Below the pieces are notes generated by a model. The model had not been told where the DNA came from and searched no databases. It saw nothing but the letters and a program-made list of their open reading frames with translations. Positions 1-10,809 of a stretch of 64,000 bases of DNA are shown piece after piece. This DNA comes from Lactuca virosa (Eukaryota > Streptophyta > Magnoliopsida > Asterales > Asteraceae). Positions within the stretch are counted from its first letter, which is position 1. Each line of letters begins with the position of its first letter. The translations under genes were made by a program, and so were the position numbers. The DNA lies in contig CAKMRJ010005523.1 in NCBI GenBank assembly GCA_928212115.1, positions 97,826,989 through 97,890,988 of the forward strand, in the 5' to 3' direction.

Positions 1-88
1 GAGTCAGTTGCCCAGACAGCAAAAAACTTCGATTTTTAAGCAGATTTTGCAAGTATAACAAGAAAACAAGCCTAGGCTCTGATACCAC
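1..88 (-). mobile_element. Start of the interior of copia element C2 (leaves the window)
   Basis: This short stretch is the first part of the interior of a minus-strand Ty1/copia element. Read on the minus strand, the C2 LTR is followed after one base by TGGTATCAGAGC (complement of 76-87). This is the usual primer-binding site matching the 3' end of initiator tRNA-Met. gag and pol must lie left of coordinate 1 and cannot be judged. Confidence 0.75.
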
Positions 89-857
89 TATTGGATTTTG
101 AGCATTCTAACACTCCTAAGTGTACATGCAACCCTAAATAGCTTGGATCTATGTTTTCTCTATTATACATGAAAATATCAATTTCCAAGGTATTATCCTA
201 ACTAGCATACATTCATATGTACTAGGATAACAAAAACTAGATAGAAGACATACCTTTTGTTGTAGTTTGAATCCATGGAGCTTAAGAGCCTAGTGCCCCA
301 AGTGTGACACCTCAAATGGTTCACACAACACCATGAACATCTTCGAATAACCATGACGGAGGATACTTGACTCATAGAAATTGGCTTGCCCTCTTGTGTA
401 TACACTAGTACCAATTTCACCAACCAATGGGTATATAGTGTGTACATTAGGGTTACACCATGTAACCCATGACTTTTCCCATTCCTTATACTCCATGGGT
501 TTTAACCTCCATGGAGCATCCATGGATCACTCCATGGGTTTAGCCCAACATAAGGAATCATGGATCATAAGCCCACATATATAAGAATCAATGATTTACA
601 CAATCAATCCGCATATATTTAATTAGTCTCTTTTGATCACTAAATTAATTCCAAGTTAATTCTTGATCAATACTAATTAAATAATATGATTTCATATTAA
701 TATATTAGAACTTATAATATATTAATATGTCACAAATATCCTCTTCTCATAAAAGGTCTACCCAAATTGTTCTGATGCCATGCAACCCAAATGGACCATG
801 CCGGGTCGGGTCAAGTATATAACAATTATAGTTATGGACTTAGACACTAATCCAACA
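89..857 (-). repeat. 5' LTR of copia element C2
   Basis: This is an LTR of about 769 bp in minus orientation. Its 5' end (TGTTGGATTAGTGTCTAAG, read from 857 downward) matches the start of the C4 LTRs at 48949 and 62785, and its 3' end (GCTCAAAATCCAATA) resembles the C4 end near 63573. A primer-binding site follows directly on the minus strand, so this is a 5' LTR. It cuts the reverse transcriptase of C1 at about 858, straight after the codons for Glu-Glu-Thr-Phe. The target-site duplication cannot be tested because the other end is outside the window. Confidence 0.8.
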
Positions 858-1413
858 CAAACGTCTCTTCATAATCAATACCTTCTTCTTGGCAATATCC
901 TTTAGCAACTAGACGTGCTTTATTGCGAATAACATTCCCTTCTTTGTCCATCTTGTTTCTGAATACCTATTTCAGACCAACCACATATGTATATTCTAGA
1001 GTAGGAATCGATCTCCAAACTTTGTTCCTATCAAAATAATTAAGTTCTTCTTGCATTGCACGAACGCAATATGCATGATCAAGAGCAATTTTAATGGTTT
1101 TAGGTTCTATTTTTGAAATAAAGGAATTAAACATGCAAAATTCCAATTTAGAAAATAAAGCAGTTTGTTTCTTTTTTTGTTGAGCATGTGTGTGAACCCT
1201 TGAAAAAGTATCTCCGATCACTTGAGATTGCTGATGATCTCTAGTCCATTCTGTCATTGGTGGGAAATTTTGATCGTAAACCAGATCAATCTCAGCAACG
1301 ATTTCTTCAAATTCCGATTGAGCATCTGATTCATTATTTTCATTTTTCTCTCCCTGGAAATTTGCACTTGAACCATCATTCGTATTTAAACTCTCCCCCC
1401 TGGAGTTGAGCAC
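858..1413 (-). pseudogene. C1 reverse transcriptase, N-terminal part (broken)
   Basis: The minus-strand frame 967-1413 ends in the usual entry to copia reverse transcriptase: an Glu-Pro-Lys-Thr-Ile stretch, then AMQEELNYFDRNKVW. After a stop at about 964-966, a further segment reads NKARLVAKGYCQEEG and ends at Tyr-Glu-Glu-Thr-Phe, where the C2 LTR begins. The catalytic YVDD region is therefore not in this window. In an intact element this domain copies RNA into DNA in the cytoplasmic particle. The upstream part of the frame (Asp/Glu/Ser-rich) is the variable linker between integrase and RT. Confidence 0.8.
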
Positions 1414-1480
1414 CTAAATCTATATTTGGAGTTAAACTCTCCCCCTGGATTGGAGCATCATGAGGTTCCGATTGAGTTGG

Positions 1481-2673
1481 TTATTCAGTTGTATTCTGAA
1501 CAGGTTTCTCGTTTCGAGTCTCTATTTCTTCAACAGCTTCATCAACAATCTTTAGTAATTCATCCTCATGATTATCCTTGGTGTTTGATTCTGAAGAAAT
1601 TTTCATTTCAGGTTCATCAAACAAATTAATAAAATTCTCATATAGATTCATTAGAGGAATAATCTTAGAATTTGTTAATGGAAAGTTTTCTTCAGTTTGA
1701 CAATCTTCCTTTTGATATTTCTTTATGTAATTGTCATCAAACGTAACATAATATCTTTCTTCTATCTTCTTTGATTTCTTTTTCAGAACACGATATGTCT
1801 TTGATGTTAATGAGTATCCCAAAAATATTCCTCCATAAGCTTTCACATCAAATTTGTTTCAATGTTGTTTTGAATTGAACAAAAAGCACCTGGATAAAAA
1901 CACATGAAAGCATTTAACGTTGGCTTTCGATTGTTCAGAATTTCATAAGGAGTAATCAGAAAACGTTTGTTAATGTATGAGCAATTCTGAGTAAAACAAG
2001 TCGTGGAAATAGCATCAGCCCATAAATATAGAGGAAGATTCGCAAATGAGAGCATTGTCCTCGTAGCTTCACATAGAGAAAGATTTCTTCTTTCAACTAC
2101 ACCATTCTGCTGTGGAGTGTAAGGCGAAGAGAAATTGTGAGAAATTCTTTTGCTTGTCAAGAATTCTTCAAATGCATGATTTTTGAATTCTAAACCAATA
2201 TTACTTCGAATTTTCCGAACTGGCTTTCGCAATTGTAGCTCAACTTGCTTGATGAAATCAATTAGCGTATGAGTCACTTTAGATTTCTGCTTAAGAAAGA
2301 ATACCCAAGTAACTTGAGAAAAATCATCAACAGTAACCAAAATGTATTTGTTACTGCCAATGCTTTCAATAGTTGATGGACCACAGAGATCAATATGCAT
2401 TAATTCGAATGGTTCAATGATCTTGGTAATCAATACTGAAGAATGACTCTTTCCGCTTTGTTTTCCAACTTCACATGCAACACATAAGTGTTCCTTTTTA
2501 AATTTCAGAAGAGGAAGTCCCAGAACAAGATCACCAATTACGAGCTTGTTGATATCCTTAAAGTTCAGGTGCGAAAGCCTCCTATGCCACAACCAGCTAT
2601 CATCTAAAGACGCTCTCGTAAGCAAACATATAGATGGTTTCCCTTGAGTTGGATTTAGATTGAGAGGATACAT
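1481..2673 (-). pseudogene. C1 GAG-pre-integrase and integrase (inactive)
   Basis: The 276-residue frame at 1843-2673 begins in the GAG-pre-integrase domain (DSWLWHRRLSHLNF, then CVACEVGKQ, the H-H-C-C zinc-binding set). It continues into the integrase core: first catalytic Asp in MHIDLCGP, then TVDDFSQVTWVFF, and the catalytic Glu in TPQQNGVVERRN. The second catalytic Asp, normally in an R-S-D-N-G motif, reads R-S-N-I-G, so the active site looks dead. The frame shifts near 1846 and the C-terminal part continues at 1481-1846 (YGGIFLGYSLTSKTYRV, the usual post-core motif). Confidence 0.85.
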
Positions 2674-2939
2674 TTCTCTTTTCCCTTTTTACTTCACAAG
2701 AACAGTTTTAGATTCCTTTTGTATGATTTCTAAACCTTCTTCATCAAAAGATACTTTGAGACCTATACCTACAATCAATTGAGAAACGCTAATTAAATTA
2801 TGTTGTAAACCTTCAATGTAAGCTACCTTCCGAATTGTGAATTCCCTATTAGTTTCCATGCCATATCCCTTTATTTCTCAAGTAGCATTGGTTCCATATT
2901 TCACTTTTCCTCCATCTTTAAAAGTATGATACTCTCCTT

Positions 2940-3000
2940 ATTCATATTTCCTTCTTGTCATGTGATGATAACAGCCGCTATAAATATACTATTCTGAATC
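2940..3000 (-). pseudogene. C1 protease active-site remnant
   Basis: Complement of about 2958-2990 reads stop-Tyr-Ile-Tyr-Ser-Gly-Cys-Tyr-His-His-Met-Thr. Copia proteases normally carry Trp-Tyr-x-Asp-Ser-Gly-Cys-Ser-x-His-Met-Thr here. The Trp has become a stop and the catalytic Asp has become Tyr, each explained by one base change. It is a short but recognisable remnant between the gag middle region and the integrase. Confidence 0.65.
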
Positions 3001-3271
3001 ATACTGCTCGTCACACATAACATGCAAAATTTAAACAAATTTAGGAACCCAAACCGACTTGGGTCCTTATGCGAATTTCGTTTGAATAGGAAAAATCTTG
3101 TTTCGTTAACCCGAAATGATTTTCTGATCAAAGTATTGTTTTGTCCATTTCTCCATTTTGAAAACTTTAATTTTGTTATCATAGAGATTTATTTCAACTA
3201 AATCAGATTTTCTGTGAATATTTTCTTTGTATTGTATAGCCATCTTTCCAAAAACTCATTTGCTTCCTTTT

Positions 3272-4975
3272 TCAACATTGCTTCATATTCTTCGAGAGTG
3301 ACTTCTGGATTGGAAACAACTTTGTTTTCAACATTAACATCTTTTGATTTAACATTCCCTTTTGAAAATTGTGACTTACGTGAGTAAATCGATTTCGGTT
3401 TCTGAATTTGAGATGAATCATTATTTTGATTAAAAGATCTTCGTGAATAAACAAATTTTGATTTAAATTCATCCCATTTTCTTCCAAAACTGTTTTCTTT
3501 TAGCCAAATTCTTTTTGTATCTCACATTTCTTTGCAATAAGTTCCTCAACAGATTTCCGAACGTTTTTCTTTTAGTTATTCTTTTCTGTTACGTATTTCA
3601 TTCTTTTCCAATGAAGATTCACTTGAAACTTCTTTTGTACCACTCGGTCCAGCCTTATCATAAAAATAGCTCACATGATTCAATGGTTCATAAATGTATT
3701 TTCCTTTTAATTTCCAGGAAGTCATTTCTGAGAGACCTTTCGTTTCATCAGCATTGTCAATTGGCATTGACCAAAAATACTCATCACACCCTTTTGCATT
3801 ATCAACAGCAACCATGGATGTTAATTCAGAAGTGTCATTTTCGTCCAGTCCTTGTTTTACAAAAACCTGATTTGGAGTTTTCTAAATTCTTGGAAAACTA
3901 TTGCTTCTTCTTTCAAAATTTCCGAACATTGATTTTCGACAATTTGAACAAATTCAATTGAGTTTTCAAAAACTAGACCTTTCTTTGGTTCATCAAGATT
4001 TTTCACAAAAGTCGAACAATCAATTTCGTCTTCTACAGAAATTTCACTCATTTCGTTTTCATCAAATTCAGAAATATTCTCAGAATTAAGATTGTTATCT
4101 GAATTCAATTTCTTGGATAATAAGCTATATTTCTGCATAACGCTCATTTTGATTTCTTGTTTCTCTATTTCGGTTAAAATATCTTTCAACATGTTTTTAT
4201 TTTCTTTGGACTTAATATATTCTTCAATTTTATCAAGTCCAATTCTGTAAGAGTCAGAAACATTATCTCCTGAAGATATAATTGATTCACATTTATAAAA
4301 TTAAGCATCAATCTCATCTTCTTTTAGTTCAAGAAAAGGTAGAATCAGCTTATGCAAACCCTTACCTATTTTGCAATCTAAATGAAGTTGAGTTATATTG
4401 AAGTACAAACGTTTAGAAATCAAACATAAAATATTTTGTTGTTTCAAAAGTACTCTACTAACTCTCTTTAGCAAAATGACATCATCTCTAGATCTATTTA
4501 GCTCAACCTGCAAGGCTTCTATTCTTATTCTTCTCTCATCATTCTTCAATGTTATCCTACTAAGATTATCATTCATATTAGAATTATTGATATGAGTCAT
4601 TTTTAAGCTATTGCTAAAATCAGAAATTGTATAACGTAAATCATTCAATTCGGAATCATAACGTGATGTAGGAATATTAAGAGATTTAAGAATAGAGTGT
4701 ACCTTGTCGACAACCCTCTCACATTCACTTACTTGCTCTTTGATTGATTTCGTTGCAAAACAGCTAACTGAAGCTTTTCCACCATTAGTGAGGTATCCTT
4801 TTCTTTCCGAACTCTGAACCATCAGACATTTTCCGGCATACCCTTGCTTTTCAGATTTCATGATGAGATAATCAACATTAGTAGGTTTCCTTACTTCATC
4901 ATCTTCTGAGTCAGTGGACCACACTTCAACCTTTCCGTCGTCACTGTCCTCTTGTACCATCAGCACTGGTTTCAC
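3272..4975 (-). pseudogene. C1 acidic, coiled-coil-like middle region
   Basis: Four open segments (3272-3487, 3576-3815, 3857-4192, 4301-4975) in different frames encode Glu/Asp/Lys/Ser-rich protein with likely coiled-coil stretches. Examples are VSECERVVDKVHSILKSLN and repeated acidic runs such as SDDGKVEVWSTDSEDDEV. The stretch lies between the CCHC knuckle and the protease, where some plant copia elements carry a long gag extension. I see no known enzyme motif. It is broken by frameshifts and is best described as a decayed, low-complexity part of gag-pol. Confidence 0.55.
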
Positions 4976-5065
4976 AGTTGTTGTAGCTTTCTTTCGGAGT
5001 TCTTCGATTTTTTGAGTATAGTAAGCTTCATCCTTATCTTTCTCATTCTTCTCATGTTGTTTTCG

Positions 5066-6106
5066 TAGCTTACATTCTTTTGCGAAATGATTCTTGCCAT
5101 CACAATAGTTGCAGTCATATCCGGAATCACCTAGCGGCCTTCTCTTTCATCTCATCTTTATTTTGAAAGTTCTTGTAGCTCTCCTCTCTTGGATTCTCGG
5201 AATTAGAATTTACTTGCTTATACTTGCTTTGGAAACGAGAGAAATTCTTCTTGAAGAATTTCTTTAGGTTAGACACCATCAGTGCTTTATCTTCCTTAGA
5301 GAGATCATCATCAGAAATGTCTGATTCGGAATCATCAGTAACTGACTTCTAATGCTTATCACCTATAGCAGCCAACGCCAATAATCCAACACCAGAGATT
5401 AGCTTCGCTTTAACTTCATCTTCATGTGATTTCAGAATTCCCACTAGTTTTTCTAGAGAATAGTTTTTGAACAGTTCATGAGCCTTAACAGTTGAAACTA
5501 TCGATTTCCATTTAGGTTTGAGACTACTCATGAATGTTACATTTTCTTCAATAACTTGTCATTGAAGATTGTGTTTAAGCATTCTGCTCAACAAGTGATT
5601 AAAGGGATTAACAGTTTGATCGAGATTCTCTTCTGATTTTTGCACAAAGGATCCAAACTATGACAAAATTATCGTTTGTAGAGAATGTTTCAGGTCATCA
5701 TCACCATAATACAATTCCTTCAGTCTGTCGCATATTTTCTTTGCAGTGTTTTATGAGTTAACAATACGAATGTGTCCAGAGGAAGACCAAATCGAATGAT
5801 TTTCATTGCCTTCAAATTACATATCAGGTTGTGCTTCTCATCATTTGCAATTTCTTTATTTTCAGCAATGATTGCATCATAGTGAGTTTGGTTTTTGACT
5901 TCTTCTCTCATACCAAAATACTTGTACGTTTCAACCGTCATTACGTGCCAAATGCTAGATACATGTGTTTCAATTCTCAGAACATAATCTTCGAAATAAA
6001 GAGCCCAAACTTCGTAATCATTAGGAAAAGGGATAGGAATCCTTGTTGTTGATCCAATGATGCTTGGAAGATTGAACGAGAGAGGGTGAAGATCATCATT
6101 AGACAC
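5066..6106 (-). pseudogene. C1 gag with one CCHC zinc knuckle (broken)
   Basis: gag starts at the ATG complementary to 6104-6106 (MSNDDLHPLSF), about 215 bp after the primer-binding site. The 128-residue first segment has the copia-gag layout: a Pro-rich start, then NDYEVWALYFEDYVLR, where most relatives have a Tyr/Trp-containing substrate-like segment. A later segment (5349-5531, VKAHELFKNYSLEKLVGIL) is a gag core helix region. The nucleic-acid-binding knuckle is encoded by the complement of 5072-5113 (CNYCDGKNHFAKEC, C-x2-C-x4-H-x4-C, intact). Stops and frameshifts separate the pieces. Confidence 0.75.
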
Positions 6107-6321
6107 GTTAGAGAGAATTCAATGAAATTGAATATAGAATCAGATATGTAAGCTTAAATCAAGTTCAAGGGAAAATGAAATATTTAGGTCTCACATCAAC
6201 AATCAATTTGCAACGAAGAAATTGCAAAATACGGAAATGATTGAGACAACAAAAATAAATCTAAAATAACTGAAAACCCTTAACTGGACAGAAGAATAGC
6301 GATTAGATTACACTATCTCCT

Positions 6322-6333
6322 GCTCTGATACCA
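6322..6333 (-). other. C1 primer-binding site
   Basis: The complement reads TGGTATCAGAGC, matching the 3' end of plant initiator tRNA-Met. It lies one or two bases inside the 5' LTR end (TTCTAACCA on the minus strand). Confidence 0.8.
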
Positions 6334-6334
6334 A

Positions 6335-6608
6335 TGGTTAGAATAAAATGATCATCACATTCTATATGATAAGACGAAGTAAGAAATGAATCAATGATTT
6401 GGAATGATAATGATTGAAATGAGATTAATCTTCATTCACTTAGCATTAGAAAAATTTGTATACAAGATCGGAACTATTCTTTCTATGCTTGAAAAAGGTT
6501 GTCTAAACAGACAAAAACAGTACACTATATACACACAAAAGAAAATAATTCTGAAAGCAGACATGCCGATTGCGGAATCGGAACAAGACTAAATTCCGAA
6601 AACAACCA
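6335..6608 (-). repeat. 5' LTR of copia element C1
   Basis: A short LTR of about 270 bp. Its 3' end is fixed by the adjacent primer-binding site. The 5' end is taken at 6608, where the minus strand starts TGGTTGTTTTCGG, which partly mirrors the TTCTAACCA at the other end. No second copy is in the window, so the outer edge is an estimate. Confidence 0.55.
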
Positions 6609-6624
6609 TTTTGACACAACACAA

Positions 6625-7608
6625 TAAATGACTTAACACTTTTGCATGGCTTAATGGGACCAAAACCTAAATACAATCCATAATACACACCCAAACCCAT
6701 GCATGCACCAAATTAACTCATTAGCACGACATTTTTATGAATAAGGAACCTCCCAAATGCTAAGATCCAACATTCTAAGGTCTTGAAGTAGCTCATACTC
6801 ACAAGGATGACTCTAAGGACCAAAATGAACCCAAAATACTCCTTAAACTAGATCTAACATCTAGAGTCATCAAGTGAGAAACTTTATACCTCCAGAAGAT
6901 AGATCAAGGTGCACAAATCCTAGATCCAAAAGCTTCAAGTAATCCCACACCTCTCCAAGAAGCTCCTTTCTCTTCAAAGATCATCAAAATGCATGAAATA
7001 CCAAAAAAGCTCAAGAACCACATCAATGGAGGCTAGGGTTTCGATTTGTGGGTTTAAATGGATGGAGGCTAAAGATAATAGGTTTTGGTGTTGAGTTAAG
7101 GAGCTTAAATAAGGTCCAAGACCATAAATTAGGGTTTGGGTCTGACTGGAGTACGCCATGCGTAACTCTGGTACGCCCAACGTACTCCAAGGAGCACCCA
7201 CAACTACCTTTCCTTGTACGCCCCGCGTACTTCCCAAGTACGCCCCGCGTACTAGGCTAGCCCCTAATCCTTTAAACTTCCAAACGCCATATCTTCTTCG
7301 TTCTAACTCCGATTTCAACGATCTTTATATCCACGTATAGGTAACAAGAAGCTCTACACTTATACCAACTTATACTTGCCTTAAAACGTCCCGAACTAAA
7401 ATCCCAAAATTCAACAAGAGCCCGAAATGACACTTTACCAATATAACCCTGGCTCTAAAACACAAACCGATCTCCCAGATCATCTGAATTACATTACCCA
7501 CACCCAAATGGGTCTAAATCTCTCTTTCCCAAAGGCCCTAATCCTTGTGATATCCAATCTTCGGTTCTCCACACCGAATAAGGAAACAATTTTGAACAGG
7601 GTGTTACA
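6625..7608 (-). repeat. 3' LTR of G1, partial
   Basis: It aligns by eye with 13300-14302 over its length (both contain TTTGCATGGCTTAATGGGACC and the same end GGGTGTTACA). The U3 end (minus-strand TGTAACACCC) sits next to the polypurine tract. The other end is cut by C1. It carries a TATA box (complement of 7104-7114, CCTTATTTAAG) with a cluster of GTACGC..GCGTAC inverted repeats upstream of it. Confidence 0.8.
7151..7253 (-). promoter_or_regulatory. Cluster of GTACGC-type inverted repeats in the G1 3' LTR
   Basis: Four 15-bp imperfect palindromes of the form GTACGCC-x-GCGTAC lie at 7151-7165, 7171-7185, 7216-7230 and 7238-7252, the last two identical (GTACGCCCCGCGTAC). The LTR is on the minus strand, so the cluster lies about 40-150 bp upstream of the TATA-like box at 7104-7114. 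The matching cluster in the 5' LTR is at about 13845-13950. A role as a transcription-factor site is inference from position and symmetry. Confidence 0.5.
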
Positions 7609-7660
7609 ACTCTCCCCCGCTTAAATCAGATTTTGACCTCGAAATCATTCTTTACCACCC
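7609..7660 (-). other. G1 polypurine tract and remnant of the pol end
   Basis: The minus strand reads AAGCGGGGGAGAGT directly before the LTR start TGTAACACC, a typical polypurine tract that primes plus-strand synthesis. Just before it, the complement of 7629-7646 is GATTTCGAGGTCAAAATC, a variant of the GATTTCGAGGACGAAATC block also found before the tracts of G2 and G4. In many plant gypsy elements this block codes the last pol residues (Asp-Phe-Glu-Asp-Glu). Confidence 0.75.
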
Positions 7661-9535
7661 TCCTAGAAACCAATGTTCCGAAAAAAACCTTCTAGCACTG
7701 AACAAATCACCGCTCCTTTAACTGTCGAACCAATGCGTTACTGCTATCATTCTGAAGTCCCATAACTTGCCTGACCTCCACACAGGTGGAACCAATCCGA
7801 AACACCATCACAAGATCCTTTTTCTATCATTAGAACTAAGACATCCTTTTAACTCTAAACCCTTCAACTAATACCCTTGGCATACAGATTCCTTAATACA
7901 TAGCTTGCTAAAGTAAGATCTTTACATATATACACTAACAGCTCTCAACACGAGTCTCGAACAAAAGCCAAATTGGTAAATAACTCATAACCTGAGATCT
8001 AAGGATTTGTACTTGTATTGCACCCGAAATCTTGTGATTCAATGCAACCATTTACTAAACAGGGATATGAAAACCCCTAATCCACCGCTGAGACTGCCAG
8101 TCTCACACTTGGTCCAACTGCAAGGTCCTAAAAGTCCAACTGATAAGGTTGCCCTATCCTATGCACCACACTCATGCCACTCACTTACCACATATCCGTC
8201 CCGCTATAACCAAGATCCAATACCTCGACCCAACCGGTCTCTACCGGGTCTCCCCCGCACTGACATAACCATACTGGCCTTGCCCATAGGTCTCACCCAG
8301 TTGAGAGCTACTCAGGCCCAACCTTGCCTTGGACCCCAACGGTCCTCCTCCCATAACAAGGAAATGCTCTCTAGCAACACTAACTGCCTTTCCCTAGGCA
8401 CGAGTTGATCCTCTTTTGCTCCAACGACCACCCAATGATGGTCTACCTTAATCTGGTGAATACTACGATCCCATCGCAGACTCATAACATTTCAACAACT
8501 TAATAATATCCTGGTGAATGCTACAGTCACCCCGCAGTCTTACCATACTCCTATTCCTCCATGGTCACTGGCCATGGTCTTACCACAACTTTACCGTACT
8601 AAACAAAATCATCCTGAGTCGAACCTGCATCTGACTATATCCCAATCAGGTGTTTGGGTCATGCTTCGAACCCCAAAGCCTTAATCAGACAAGAATTGGC
8701 AGAGAGGCCCTAACACCACCCTCGACCTAGATCCATCCACATACCCACCATGCGTCACTACTAATGTGAACCAAGACCCAAATATCCTTTTTACGCAATC
8801 CCTTAGACCAAAATATTCTCCCCTACTTGGGTTTGACTGCGCCTTTCCAATCCTCAAGATATGATGGATTTCCAATCCATCTCATAACCTTACGATTCAA
8901 AATTGACGACAACCTGAGCTTACAAATGCCAGCGTTCCATTACTAGCCAATCTTGATGATCGCACAACTCTTGAAATCCAGATGAATACTCCCCGAAATC
9001 TCAGTAAGTCCGATAACCCCAATCACTTCCCATGATACAGCACCAAATCCTTAAGTCCTTTATGTTGGTGAAAAAGACTATAAAACTTGACCGGAACTGA
9101 CGAATCTTCAATCTAACTTCCCATTATCATAAGGATCTCTGCATTTTATCCATCTTCAACCTTCGCGGTTATGAAATTTCCATGGCACCTCCAATGTCCA
9201 AACAAGCTCATGCGACTGCCACCACCATCTTCTTGCTACCACTCCTCCCCTAGCAACGGTAGTGATTGGACCCAAAGGCCCCTCCATGGACGACTGCCAT
9301 TCCTACCTGAACAAACACTAATATGTATGAACTCAGCCTTCATTGTTGAACTCATACTGATAATTTCTGCATAGACCTTGCAAACGATACCCCTGAATTG
9401 ACCCCATAAATATACCGGAAGAACAACCGCTCAACTGAATCCCACTCAACAAGATACGACCCTCTAATAATTCATAGCATGCAAAAATGGAATATAACAA
9501 TTCCCGACGATATAACCCAGGGAAATTGGAGAACT
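7661..9535 (-). other. G1 region without recognisable coding
   Basis: About 1.9 kb where pol would be expected. It is GC-richer than the flanks, and the open frames are short and mixed on both strands. I recognise no protease, RT, RNase H or integrase motif in any frame. It may be strongly decayed pol or 3' UTR, or filler picked up when pol was lost. Confidence 0.5.
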
Positions 9536-9538
9536 AAA

Positions 9539-10805
9539 CTAAAGATGATGCTTACACATACCAATACAAGATTCCAAGGAAAATATAAATACTGACAATA
9601 AGCATGAAGAAAGTAAAAGATACATACCCGCAATAGCATCTGATGAAACTCTGGCCTCCCCTGACTGACACTGCAATGCTCGGCTCCTCGCTGTTGGGGC
9701 TCCTGCCCTACCCTCATGAACGTCAGTGATCCCCAAAGTAACCGGAGCAGGTGCACTCACTGCTCCACCCCTCATCATCGGACAGTCGGCATTCTTGTGG
9801 CCCAGCTGGTTGTAGTGCAAACACATTGGAACCGGCCCACGGGGCAGTCCCTACTAAAATGACCCATCTGACCACAGCTGAAGCATCCTCGACCTGTCTC
9901 TCGACATCCTCCCTCATGGGTCCTCCCACACTTGGCACAATGTTCCAACCCTTATGGACTCCCCAACATGAGTCCTAAGGCTTGGGACTCTTCACATGGC
10001 CCCCTGAAAACTGATTCTTCTCTAACTTCCTCTTCCTAAGGTGCTCCAAATCAATCTCACACTCTCGGGCTCTAGCAATCATATCATTCAGGGTCTCGCA
10101 CCCTGACCAACTCACTAACTCCCCCGATATCATCCCTCAGCATATCTTGGTACCTCACCTTCGTCATCTCCTCGTCACCTGCATACTGTAGAACTAACAA
10201 AGCTTTATCCTGGACCTTGGCAGTGATCTCTGCCACAATCTTAGTCGTCTAGCGAAGGTCCTGAAACTCTGTCACCAACTGTTGCACCTCAATAGCTGGT
10301 GCAAACTCGGCCCTAAATCGGGTCACGAACTCATCCCAAGTCATCGTCTCCAAGGCTTCGCCTCCCAAAGTGAAGTCTACCTCCTCCGACCAATCTTGAT
10401 CTCTGTCTTTCAAAAGACAGGAGGCAAATTTGACCTTCGACCCCTCGTGGCAGAAACTCGTCCGGAAAGCGTTAGCCATATTTGCTATCTATCTCCTACT
10501 GCAAATGGGGTCCTTCTCCCCAAAGAACTCGGGACCTCCACAAGCACGAAACTCACAGAAGGAAAGAGCGCAAGCTCCAACAATAGCTATAACCTCATTA
10601 CGGAATGCGCCCAAACGCTCATCCAAAATCTCCACAATCCCCCCTTGTCCATACCGAGAATCACCGGAGTCTGCTCCAAAATACTATGGGTAATCTCCAA
10701 CAAGATGAACTCTCGCATCCATTCATCGATTGGCTCAGTACCTGCACCTAAGCCGAAACCAGAACCTGAACCCCCTTCCTGAGTGCTCATCACCATTCTG
10801 GAAAA
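9539..10805 (-). pseudogene. G1 gag (broken), three zinc knuckles, ends at the protease linker
   Basis: The frame starts near 10805 (Met-Val-Met-Ser-Thr-Gln). Pieces include TEPIDEWMREFI (N-terminal domain), then the retrotransposon-gag core at 10249-10479 (MANAFRTSFCHEGSKVKFAS, then MTWDEFVTRFRAEFAP). Next come an ARECEIDLEHLRKRK segment and three knuckles: CAKCGRTHEGGC, an intact CFSCGQMGHFSRDC (complement of about 9842-9886) and a degenerate CLHYNQLGHKNADC. Frameshifts and stops lie between the pieces. After the knuckles comes the linker GRAGAPTARSRALQ, which leads into protease in relatives, but here the sequence leaves homology before any Asp-Ser-Gly active site. gag packages the RNA; no pol follows. 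Confidence 0.8.
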
Positions 10806-10809
10806 CAAC

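Larger units (their letters stand above)
858..6608 (-). mobile_element. Ty1/copia element C1, partial and decayed
   Basis: A copia element read on the minus strand: 5' LTR (about 6335-6608), primer-binding site (complement of 6322-6333), gag from 6106, a long acidic middle region, a CCHC knuckle near 5072-5113, a broken protease near 2970, integrase 1843-2673, and the start of reverse transcriptase down to 858, where C2 interrupts it. The rest of RT, RNase H and the 3' LTR are beyond C2 and outside the window. Many frameshifts and stops show long decay. C1 sits in the 3' LTR of G1: sequence resembling the G1 5' LTR resumes at about 6625-6642. The exact outer edge is uncertain by about 30 bp. 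Confidence 0.8.

Noticed and set aside
76..87. Possible tRNA gene at the tRNA-Met-like sequences
   Set aside because: Only the 12-13 bases complementary to the tRNA 3' end are present; these are primer-binding sites.
8007..8408. 133-codon plus-strand frame in G1
   Set aside because: Pro/Ser/Thr-rich composition without motifs, on the strand opposite to the element; a chance frame in a GC-richer stretch.
10282..10782. 166-codon plus-strand frame
   Set aside because: It is antisense to the G1 gag core.
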